From the IMG/VR virus record IMGVR_UViG_3300042452_000717, positions 1-50,940 of that record: 50,940 bases of DNA; one strand, 5' to 3'. Numbering within the stretch: position 1 is the first letter of the stretch; every line of letters starts with the position of its first letter. The notes beneath the pieces are model-generated. The model had not been told where the DNA came from. It did not search any database and saw nothing but the letters and a program-made list of their open reading frames with translations. The DNA comes from a virus. Of the stretch, positions 1-6,240 are shown in pieces. The translations under genes were made by a program, and so were the position numbers.

Positions 1-99
1 GGGGGGTTTCGGCGGGGAATGGCGATGGATGATCCCTCATCCCTCCTCACCCGCCTTCCTCCGCTCTGGGTCCCCGTGGAGCACCTGGGAGTCCCGTTT
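1..99. repeat. 99-bp direct terminal repeat, left copy
   Basis: Bases 1-99 are identical to 50842-50940, the last 99 bases of the window. A repeat of exactly this kind at both ends of a contig is what an assembler leaves when it closes a circle. The simplest reading is therefore a circular or circularly permuted genome of about 50,841 bp, not a physical virion end. A short true terminal redundancy cannot be excluded from sequence alone. Confidence 0.95.
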
Positions 100-354
100 C
101 GTTTTGCCCGCGCCGAAAAATCCGGGAAGGGACCCCCAGCGGGTACGGCGGAGTGGAAACGAAGGCGCCCGGCTCCACTCACGTCCCGGTGAATCGCGGA
201 GTCGGGCGCTTTGGGCTTGGGCGTGTGAGCTCAAGCTGTGAGAAGCCTGTGGGCCAACTGCACCGCAGGCTGGCCGCCCCGAAGTTGGGGAGGCTGACGA
301 GACGAGCGCCGCAGAGCCAGGAGTGCCAACCCTGGGGCGCTCGAGCCGCGGGTA
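1..354. other. gene-poor stretch at the contig junction
   Basis: No reading frame here has a credible start, ribosome binding site or neighbour overlap. The frames that are open are GC-driven and give arginine- and proline-rich translations. A small dyad (GGATGA/TCATCC, 27-42) is visible. With 50172-50841 it forms about 1 kb of noncoding DNA on the circle, between the leftward gene at 355-750 and the start of the leftward early block at 50171. I see no tRNA. Confidence 0.5.
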
Positions 355-750
355 TCAGGAGCCCCGCGGTGTGCTGGCTTGCTGAGCCTTCTTGGCGGCT
401 TCGGCGGAGGCGTAGCCGGCGAGGGCGGAGGCGTTGTTGATGGCGTGGAAGAGGAGGGAGCCGAGTGCGGCGTGGTTCATGACGAGCTCGCGGGCGAGGT
501 CCTCGATGTCGCCGACGTTGCACTTGCGGAGCTCGGCGATGACGCGCTCGAAGGGCTCGCGGCGGGTGCGAGGGGCAGAGGATTCTTCGGTGGCCTTCGC
601 GGCGGGGATCTTCATGGTGAGCTTCTTGGGCTCGAAGTCGTAGGGCTGCTCTTCGTCCGGCTCCTCGGCCTTCGGGGTGTACTCGAGGTTCTCGGGCGGC
701 TTGGGCATGGAGGGCGGGACGGACGGCGGGATGGCGGTGAGTTTCGGCAT
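355..750 (-). CDS. hypothetical protein, 131 aa
   Basis: The function is not recognised. The first 55 or so residues are rich in Pro, Glu and Lys and probably disordered. The second half (from about residue 60) is helical and contains FERVIAELRKCNVGDIEDLA followed by an Ala-rich helix. I chose the ATG at 750; a second ATG 14 codons in (at 708) is possible. No clear ribosome binding site precedes either. It is divergent from the rightward gene at 847, with the 96-bp gap 751-846 between them as the likely shared promoter region. Confidence 0.6.
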   Translation of the reverse strand: MPKLTAIPPSVPPSMPKPPENLEYTPKAEEPDEEQPYDFEPKKLTMKIPAAKATEESSAPRTRREPFERVIAELRKCNVGDIEDLARELVMNHAALGSLLFHAINNASALAGYASAEAAKKAQQASTPRGS

Positions 751-846
751 GGTTCGCAGAGTGTGGCGGATTACTGTGCGCGGGTCAAGCGAGTTGCGCG
801 CGAGATTCCGGCGTGCGAGGATTGCGCTCGAGGAGCATCTACAACC

Positions 847-1053
847 ATGAAGAACAAGACTCTCAGCCGCCGCACGATCAGCCCCAGCGTCACCCGGAGC
901 CCTGCCAAGACGGTTGGCGGGCCGAACTACGAAGGCTCGGGCAAGGTGACGGTGCAAGGCAAGACGAAGGTGACGAACGGTCCGGCTGCGGGCGGTCCGT
1001 GCAAGGTGCCGGGCATCTCGAAGCGTCGGATGGGCTCGAAGGGCAGCTACTGA
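847..1053 (+). CDS. small basic hypothetical protein, 68 aa
   Basis: This is a short, strongly basic protein (many Lys, Arg, Ser and Gly, no acidic cluster) with no recognised domain. The composition suggests nucleic-acid binding or a small virion component, but this is inference only. A GAGGAG stretch lies about 11 bases before the ATG. The next rightward gene starts 21 bp downstream, so the two probably form a small two-gene transcript inside an otherwise leftward region. Confidence 0.55.
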   Translation: MKNKTLSRRTISPSVTRSPAKTVGGPNYEGSGKVTVQGKTKVTNGPAAGGPCKVPGISKRRMGSKGSY

Positions 1054-1074
1054 GCCAAGGGGAGGTAGCTTGCC

Positions 1075-1518
1075 GTGAGCAGCTACTCGAACAGAGGCCA
1101 GCACAACGGCCCGCACAACGGGCGCGAGTACGACGTGCCGGATGATGTCCTGGCGGCTCGTGCGGACGGCCGTGCGATGAGCCCTCAGGCGCCGCCGGCG
1201 CGGCGGTACTCGGGGTCGATGACGACCAAGACGCAGAACGCGCAGCTCCGGGGCCAGATGCATCCTGTGCGGATGCAGGCGGTCTCGGAGATTGCGCGTC
1301 TTGCGGAGTTGGAGCTGGTCGGGATCTCGAAGATGCCGGACGACGGCAACAAGCTGGCGTTGCTGGTGATCCTCGAGATGATGATGAACGAGCGGCCGAC
1401 GGTGGCGGCTCGCGGGCGCGAGGCTTACTTGAAGCTCAAGGGCCTGCTGCTGAGCAAGGGCGACGAGAAGAAGATGCGCAAGGCGAACGGGATGGACGCC
1501 GGCGCGGGGCTGATGTGA
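1075..1518 (+). CDS. hypothetical protein, 147 aa
   Basis: The function is unknown. The N-terminal 50 residues are polar and low-complexity (Asn, His, Gly, Arg). The rest is predicted helical, with a segment VSEIARLAELELVGISKMPD and a basic C-terminus (KGDEKKMRKANG). A GTG start at 1075 is chosen because a good ribosome binding site (GGGGAGG) lies 9 or so bases upstream. It converges on the leftward gene ending at 1523, with 4 bp between the stops. Confidence 0.7.
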   Translation: MSSYSNRGQHNGPHNGREYDVPDDVLAARADGRAMSPQAPPARRYSGSMTTKTQNAQLRGQMHPVRMQAVSEIARLAELELVGISKMPDDGNKLALLVILEMMMNERPTVAARGREAYLKLKGLLLSKGDEKKMRKANGMDAGAGLM

Positions 1519-1522
1519 CGGG

Positions 1523-1747
1523 CTAGAGCTCGTCGAGCTCCGGCTCGAACGCTCGCTCGGAGAAGGCGCGGGCCTCGCGGACGGCCTTGCGGCCTGCGGC
1601 GTAGATCTCCTCGCGCATCTCCTCGATGGTCTGCTTGTTCACGTCGCGGGAAGGGCTCTTCTCGTTCCGTGCGATGCCGTGGATGTCGAGAGCGCGCCCT
1701 CGGGTCTGCTGCGGGTGGTATCCGGCGGGGTCGGGTCGGGTTTCCAT
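1523..1747 (-). CDS. hypothetical protein, 74 aa
   Basis: This is a small charged protein with a helical, acidic C-terminal half (IEEMREEIYAAGRKAVREAR) and no recognised domain. The ATG at 1747 overlaps the stop of the upstream gene as TGATG, and GAGGAG lies about 11 bases upstream inside that gene, so the two are likely translationally coupled. A GTG three codons earlier (1756) is the alternative start. It is the third gene of the replication-initiator operon. Confidence 0.65.
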   Translation of the reverse strand: METRPDPAGYHPQQTRGRALDIHGIARNEKSPSRDVNKQTIEEMREEIYAAGRKAVREARAFSERAFEPELDEL

Positions 1748-2412
1748 CAGAACCACTTCTCCTCTTCGGTTTCAGGCTCGGGGTTGTTGGGTCGGGGGTC
1801 GTTGCCTTGGTCATCGCCGGCGAACAGCACTTGGGCCTGGACTTGGCTCATGCGCTCGCGCGGCTGGTCGTGGTCTCGGTCGTTGCGCTCGGGCGGCGGC
1901 GCACCGCGAGGCGACCACGCGCGCATGACCCGGCGCCACGCCTCGGCGCGCTGCTCGTCGCTCATGTGGAACGTCTCCGGCCAGTCCCGGTCGACAGTCG
2001 GAAGAATTCGCCCTGGCCCCAGATCGCTCTGGGATAGCGCCTGCTGCACGTTGTCGGAGCCGTCGAGGTCAATGTCGCGTCGAGCCCTCGAACGCGAGGG
2101 GCGAGCCTGCTGCGTTGGCTGCGGGGCCTTGCTGCGGGCGCGTAGCCGTTCAACGAACTGGTGGACGCTGCGCAAGGTGTCCGCGGTCCACGCCTGCGTG
2201 CGGCAGTCACGGGCGGCCTGCTGGCGCTCGCGGTTCACGTCCCAATGGCGCGAGCCCTCGAAGAACTGCGGGCCAAGCAAGGAGCTCGAGCCGGGGCCGA
2301 CGAGCCAGAACCACGCGACATGGGCGCGGGACAGCGACTCGTGGGCGCGGAGGTTGTGATCCCGGAGCTTGGCCTCGGGGACTTCGGATTCGGTCCAGTG
2401 TCGAAGGGGCAT
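1747..2412 (-). CDS. hypothetical protein in the replication operon, 221 aa
   Basis: The function is not recognised. The protein is rich in Arg, Gln, Trp and acidic residues, with a polar middle and an acidic tail ending in TEEEKWF. It starts 4 bp after the initiator gene stops, with AGGA about 9 bases before the ATG. This position suggests a replication accessory role, such as a helicase loader or primosome partner, but no P-loop or other ATPase signature is visible, so that is context only. Confidence 0.65.
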   Translation of the reverse strand: MPLRHWTESEVPEAKLRDHNLRAHESLSRAHVAWFWLVGPGSSSLLGPQFFEGSRHWDVNRERQQAARDCRTQAWTADTLRSVHQFVERLRARSKAPQPTQQARPSRSRARRDIDLDGSDNVQQALSQSDLGPGRILPTVDRDWPETFHMSDEQRAEAWRRVMRAWSPRGAPPPERNDRDHDQPRERMSQVQAQVLFAGDDQGNDPRPNNPEPETEEEKWF

Positions 2413-2416
2413 CGGG

Positions 2417-3274
2417 TCAGTCCTGGGGCTGGGCGCTGCCGTTGAGCGCCATGATCGGGTCGGTCAGGAGATCGAACTTGGTGGCGAACAGCGCAAAGCC
2501 GCCCGCCCGGAGGTAGGGCGCATCGCTCTGGAAGAAGTTGCTCATCCGCTCGCGCAGGAGCGCCGTGTCGCCGCCGATGCGCTTCCAGAGCCTCGCGGCG
2601 TGGATGAAATCCGCTGCGGTCGGCGTGTACCGCTCGGCCGGCGGGATGTCCTTCGGGTCGGTCTTGACCGTCACCGTGAGGTCCCCGTGCCGGATGCGCG
2701 CCCAAGCCCGCTGGAACATCTCCACGGCCTGGACGTGCTCGCCCTTCTTCGCCTCGGGTTTGGGCTTCTTCGGGTTCTCGAAGAGGATGCCCGGAGACGC
2801 GCCGCGAGGCGCCGGCTCCAGTCCGGAAGAATGCGAAGCATTCTGGAGGACTGAATCTCTACTCTCCTCTACTCTCCTCTCCTGGGTAGACTTCGCTAGG
2901 GTGTCGCTAAGCGAGCCTGTAGGGTCGCTAGAGGGTTGCTTGGCATTAGCAGCCTTCGCCATGCCGCCCCTACGGCCGGATTCCCGCTGCTGGAGCCGGT
3001 AGGCGTCGGCCTCGGTCCGAGCGGCCTCCATCCAGGGCAGCGACAGCAGCCCGTCGGGTCCGCGCTCGAGCATGGCGGCGAGTAGCGTCTCGAACCCGGC
3101 GCCGCACGTCTGGCGCGCGTCGTCCTCGGTGAGGCGGCCCTCGCGCCAAGAGCGCCACGCAAAGCGCATCATCGCGGCCAGCGCGGCGTCATCGCCGAGC
3201 ACGCGCATCCCGCCGCGGGCTGTGGCGATCTCCGCCACGTCGAACCGAAACCACGGGAGGGGTTTTGTGGTCAT
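2417..3274 (-). CDS. replication initiator-like protein (DUF1376/phage O-like), 285 aa
   Basis: The N-terminus begins with a WFRFDVAEI segment followed by a winged-helix-like region. It runs into a basic linker (about residues 92-110, RESGRRGGMAKAANAK) typical of DUF1376-type replication proteins, where DNA binding precedes a low-complexity linker. The C-terminal part (about 180-285) is helical and would be the helicase or loader contact. Such proteins recruit the host replisome, which fits the absence of any phage polymerase or helicase. The ATG at 3274 has GGGAG 8 bases upstream. The linker DNA carries a repeat cluster that may be the origin. The family assignment is by motif recognition only. 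Confidence 0.6.
   Translation of the reverse strand: MTTKPLPWFRFDVAEIATARGGMRVLGDDAALAAMMRFAWRSWREGRLTEDDARQTCGAGFETLLAAMLERGPDGLLSLPWMEAARTEADAYRLQQRESGRRGGMAKAANAKQPSSDPTGSLSDTLAKSTQERRVEESRDSVLQNASHSSGLEPAPRGASPGILFENPKKPKPEAKKGEHVQAVEMFQRAWARIRHGDLTVTVKTDPKDIPPAERYTPTAADFIHAARLWKRIGGDTALLRERMSNFFQSDAPYLRAGGFALFATKFDLLTDPIMALNGSAQPQD
2828..2930. other. candidate replication origin inside the initiator gene
   Basis: Within the linker-coding part of the initiator gene lie, in order: a 7-bp inverted repeat with a 3-nt loop (AGAATGC 2828-2834, GCATTCT 2838-2844); a perfect 10-bp tandem repeat ACTCTCCTCT (2861-2880); and three TCGCTA copies at 2893, 2904 and 2925, spaced 11 and 21 bp, that is on one helix face. 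The middle copy is part of a palindrome (TCGCT-A-AGCGA, 2904-2914). Composition is visibly less GC-rich than the flanks. Lambda-type phages place their origin in the same position. No experiment supports it here. Confidence 0.4.
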
Positions 3275-3289
3275 ACCCGCATCTCCCGC

Positions 3290-3317
3290 TTGCCCTTAGA
3301 CGAGGGCACGCTACGAT
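3290..3317 (+). promoter_or_regulatory. candidate promoter in the divergent control region
   Basis: TTGCCC (3290-3295) and TACGAT (3312-3317) are separated by 16 bp and each matches the sigma70 consensus at 4 of 6 positions. No protein gene follows directly; a terminator-like hairpin lies at 3427-3470, so the product would be a short RNA. The match is weak and the GC-rich background makes chance hits possible. Confidence 0.25.
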
Positions 3318-3322
3318 CTTCG
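3309..3322. repeat. 14-bp motif shared with 50281-50294
   Basis: CGCTACGATCTTCG occurs here, upstream of the leftward replication operon, and again at 50281-50294, upstream of the leftward early block, in the same orientation and in noncoding DNA both times. It may be a regulatory element common to the two leftward transcripts. A 14-mer shared by chance is plausible in the whole genome but not expected within its small noncoding fraction. Confidence 0.35.
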
Positions 3323-3426
3323 TCGTTCATCGACTGCTACCTCAGTTGGGTGAAAAGTTCCGCCGGGGAGACTCCAACTCCTCGCGCGTGAGCGCCGTTG
3401 TACGCCGCCAGCGGCAGACGGTCAAG

Positions 3427-3470
3427 AAGGCCCTGGCGCACCGCGAGCGCGCCGGGGCCTTCGCCTTTTT
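3427..3470 (+). terminator. intrinsic terminator, rightward
   Basis: Perfect 7-bp arms AAGGCCC (3427-3433) and GGGCCTT (3455-3461), with a GC-rich partly paired interior, are followed by CGCC and five T residues (3466-3470). This has the shape of a rightward rho-independent terminator. It lies upstream of the terminase promoter candidate, so it would end a short transcript from the divergent region or block read-through around the circle into the late genes. Confidence 0.5.
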
Positions 3471-3504
3471 CGTGACGCCGCGCAAATGGTCGGCGGGTCA
3501 CGGG

Positions 3505-3532
3505 TTGCGTTACTCGAAAAGTTCGCTAGATT
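3505..3532 (+). promoter_or_regulatory. candidate promoter of the late (packaging) block
   Basis: TTGCGT (3505-3510) and TAGATT (3527-3532) are spaced 16 bp and directly precede the first packaging gene. Transcription would begin about 3539-3540, at the chosen ATG (3540), implying a leaderless message; no ribosome binding site is visible before that ATG. This is a pattern match only. Confidence 0.35.
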
Positions 3533-3539
3533 CTCGTCC

Positions 3540-3965
3540 ATGCAGACGAGATCGAAGCCCTCGCGTGGCCCTCTTGGCAAGCGCCAGCGCTATACCGGCG
3601 TGGAGACGTGCGAGGCGTGCGGCGGGCCTTGGGCGTACGTCCGGCCGTCGACGGGAAGGACCGAGCGCGCGACGCTGCTGATCGTGGGCGAGGTCGAGTC
3701 GGCGATCCCTGGCAAGACGATCATCGCGCCGGCGCCGGGCCGCCGGGTGCGGGTGTGCATGAAGTGCAATTCGCAGATGCGCAGCGCGGGCACGTTCGAG
3801 CGCGTGAACGTCCCGGTGCGCAGCGTGGTCTCGGTGTACGGCCCGAAGCTCAAGGCGATGCTGGACGCGGGCCTGACGGCGACGCAGATCGCTCGAGCGC
3901 TCGGGGTCGACCGTGACCGGGTGCGCCGCGCGATCGACAGCATGAAGGCGAGCGCCGCGAAGTGA
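3540..3965 (+). CDS. putative small terminase subunit or DNA-binding protein, 141 aa
   Basis: This gene immediately precedes the large terminase and overlaps it by 4 bp (GTGA), the usual place of a small terminase subunit, which binds the packaging site on DNA. An N-terminal pair CEACGG (about residues 22-27) and CMKC (about 78-81) resembles a zinc ribbon. A C-terminal helix-turn-helix (LTATQIARALGVDRDRVRRA, about 112-131) would contact DNA. The ribbon is unusual for the family. An ATG 18 codons upstream (3486) is the alternative start; I prefer 3540 because a promoter candidate lies between the two. A late-gene regulator is the other possibility. Confidence 0.55.
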   Translation: MQTRSKPSRGPLGKRQRYTGVETCEACGGPWAYVRPSTGRTERATLLIVGEVESAIPGKTIIAPAPGRRVRVCMKCNSQMRSAGTFERVNVPVRSVVSVYGPKLKAMLDAGLTATQIARALGVDRDRVRRAIDSMKASAAK

Positions 3966-5923
3966 CGGCGGTGCTCGATCCTGAGCTTGTCGAGGCGCTG
4001 CACGCGGCGAAGGACCGCGCGTACAAGGCGGCCATCGACGCGCCGGACCAGCAGCGGCTCAATCACTTCTTCCTGCTCTACAACCAGGAGCGGGGCGTGT
4101 TCGGCAACCGCAAGGGGAACCGCTGGCGGATGACCCGGCGCGAGTGGATCGAGCGACACGTCGTCATCGTCGACAAGAAGGCCCGCGCCATCCCGTTCAC
4201 GTACAACCAGTCGCAGCGCAACCTCGAGGCGGTCCTGCTGCGGCAAGAGCGGCGCGGCGCCCCGCGGCGCGTGGTGATCCTCAAGGTGCGCCAGAACGGG
4301 ATCAGCACGTTCACGCTCGCCGTGTTCTTGCACGCGCTGCTCACCGTGGCGAACCTGAACCTCCGCGTGGTCACGGACCGCGAGGAGCTGTGCGAGACGC
4401 TGCTGAACCGCGTGAAGCTGATGTTCCAGCGCCTTCGGATGAACGACGGTTCGCCGTGGAGCCTGAACCCGGAGAAGTCGAACCGGGACATGATCGTGAT
4501 GGGCGCCCCGTTCAACTCGCGCATCCAGGTCGTGAGCGCGAACACGCCGAATCCGGGCTTCGGCGAGACGAACCTCTACGTCGACATGGAGGAAACCTCG
4601 AAGTGGCCGGACGCCGAGGAGAAGGGCAAGGGCATCGAGCTCGCGCTGCCCGAGCTCCCCGAGACGCTCGCCATCGACGTTTCGCAGGCCAAGGGGAACA
4701 CGGGCTACTTCGCCGACAAGTTCCGCCGGGCTTGGTACAAGCAGCAGGGGCTCGCGCTGCCCGACGACCTCAAGCAGGAGGACAACGGCGGCGTGTCGGA
4801 CGGGTCCGGCTGGCACGCGATGTTCATCCCGTGGTTCCTCCACGAGGAGTATCGCTGGACGAAGATCGGCTCGAACCCGCCGGTGCTGCCCGAGCCGGTG
4901 CGCGCGCGCATCGAAAAGACGCTCACGCCCGAGGAGCGCATCCTTCTCGCGCAGCGCTTCCACATCCGGGGCAAGCCGCCTCAGTGCGTCAGCTACGACC
5001 AGCTCGCTTGGCGGCGGTACTACATCTCGGAGAAGTGCAACGGCAACCTCCAGACGTTCCATGAACAGTGCCCGGCGTTCCCCGAAGAGGCGCTGCTCGC
5101 GTCGGGCCGGAGCGCGTTCAACCTGGAGCACGTCCAGTTCAAGATGGGCACCCACATCCGGGCGCCGCTGGCGGTGGCGAAGCTCGTTGAGTCGGAGGGC
5201 AAGCCGCACTTGCTGCACGACCGGCACGGCGAGCTCAGCGTGTGGCGCTGGCCGGCGATGGGGCGGCAGTACGTGATCGGCGTGGACACGGCGGCCGGCG
5301 TGCGCGGAGGCGACCCGTGTGTCGCGCAGGTGATCGACGCGCAGACCGAGGCGCTCGTCGCGGAGTGGTACGGCTGGGAGCCGCCGCACGCCTTCGGGCG
5401 CACCGTGAAGCTGCTCAGCGACCTCTACAACGCGACGGTCGCGGTGGAGACGCACCCCTCCCAGCACGGCCTCGCGGTGTACGAGGCGGCCGAGGCGGCG
5501 GGCTGCCAACGCCTGTTCGTCCAGCAGCGCTGGGAGGACCGCGAGGGCAAGTTCGTGCTGCGCAAGGGCTGGATCATGAGCGCGCAGGGCAAGGCGCTCG
5601 TGATCGACCGCGTTGCGATCGCACTGGCCGACCAGAACGTCGATACCCCCTCGAAGCGGCTGCTCCAGGAGTGCATGGACGCGCAGCTCGACGAGAAGGA
5701 GAAGATCGACCGCAAGTGCCGGAACGACGCGATCATGGCCTACGGCATCGCGCTCAAGCTCCTCGAGACGGTGAAGATCCAGAACGTGAAGCCCGCGGAG
5801 CCCGAAAAGCTCCCGCCGAGCGGCTCCGATGAAGATTTCTGGCGAGCGCGCAACCAGCGCCGCGGCTCGACGGATGGAACACCGAGGCGCTTCGACAAAG
5901 GCCCCAACGGGCAAGGACTGTGA
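3962..5923 (+). CDS. terminase large subunit, 653 aa
   Basis: This is the ATP-driven motor and nuclease that packages DNA into the prohead through the portal. The ATPase has a Walker A-like KVRQNGIST (residues 108-116), of the K-x-R-Q-x-G-x-S-T type seen in many terminases, and a Walker B with catalytic Glu in NLYVDMEET (204-212). The RNase H-like nuclease shows GVDTAAG with Asp 442, then VAVETHPS, and a final acidic residue in RNDAIMAYG (Asp 589). All key residues are intact. The GTG start at 3962 overlaps the previous stop. It is followed by a small membrane protein and the portal. Confidence 0.97.
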   Translation: MTAVLDPELVEALHAAKDRAYKAAIDAPDQQRLNHFFLLYNQERGVFGNRKGNRWRMTRREWIERHVVIVDKKARAIPFTYNQSQRNLEAVLLRQERRGAPRRVVILKVRQNGISTFTLAVFLHALLTVANLNLRVVTDREELCETLLNRVKLMFQRLRMNDGSPWSLNPEKSNRDMIVMGAPFNSRIQVVSANTPNPGFGETNLYVDMEETSKWPDAEEKGKGIELALPELPETLAIDVSQAKGNTGYFADKFRRAWYKQQGLALPDDLKQEDNGGVSDGSGWHAMFIPWFLHEEYRWTKIGSNPPVLPEPVRARIEKTLTPEERILLAQRFHIRGKPPQCVSYDQLAWRRYYISEKCNGNLQTFHEQCPAFPEEALLASGRSAFNLEHVQFKMGTHIRAPLAVAKLVESEGKPHLLHDRHGELSVWRWPAMGRQYVIGVDTAAGVRGGDPCVAQVIDAQTEALVAEWYGWEPPHAFGRTVKLLSDLYNATVAVETHPSQHGLAVYEAAEAAGCQRLFVQQRWEDREGKFVLRKGWIMSAQGKALVIDRVAIALADQNVDTPSKRLLQECMDAQLDEKEKIDRKCRNDAIMAYGIALKLLETVKIQNVKPAEPEKLPPSGSDEDFWRARNQRRGSTDGTPRRFDKGPNGQGL

Positions 5924-6228
5924 TGGACTGGCTCACCCTCTCGATCATCTTCGCGGCGCTCCTGCTCGCGTTCTACGCGGTCGCCAACTCGGGCCGCATG
6001 GCGCGCGAGGCGATGCGCCGACAGGCCGACATGGAGCGGCTGCTCGTTGTTGCGCGGCTGGCGCAGTCGGGCGATCCGACCCAGCAATCCCTCGCGCATC
6101 TCGTTGGTACGATGGGCCAGCCGCAGCAGGCTCCGCTCCAGGCGCCCGCGTTGCAGCGAATCCCGATTGAGGACCAGGACCCGATTGACGCTCTCGGCTA
6201 CGACCTGCCGAGCTCGCTCAAGGGTTGA
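5923..6228 (+). CDS. small single-span membrane protein, 101 aa
   Basis: One N-terminal hydrophobic helix (LTLSIIFAALLLAFYAVANS, residues 5-24) is followed by a basic helix (RMAREAMRRQADMERLL) and a Gln- and Pro-rich tail. The ATG overlaps the terminase stop as TGATG, with AAGGA about 7 bases upstream. It lies between terminase and portal, where some phages carry lysis or membrane genes, so a holin-like role is possible. Nothing in the sequence proves it, and a virion assembly factor is equally possible. Confidence 0.75.
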   Translation: MDWLTLSIIFAALLLAFYAVANSGRMAREAMRRQADMERLLVVARLAQSGDPTQQSLAHLVGTMGQPQQAPLQAPALQRIPIEDQDPIDALGYDLPSSLKG

Positions 6229-6240
6229 TTCGAGGGCACG

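Noticed and set aside
1-99. Physical terminal repeat of the virion DNA
   Set aside because: A 99-bp exact overlap at both contig ends is what assembly of a circular or permuted genome produces, so I do not claim a virion end or cos site.
280-330. Hammerhead-like CUGANGA core in the noncoding stretch near 295
   Set aside because: CTGACGA is present but no GAAA segment or matching stems follow, so the catalytic core is incomplete.
2720-2734. CTCCACGGCCTGGAC as another operator
   Set aside because: It matches the palindrome only loosely, lies in coding DNA, and lacks the flanking GTCC arm, so I treat it as chance.
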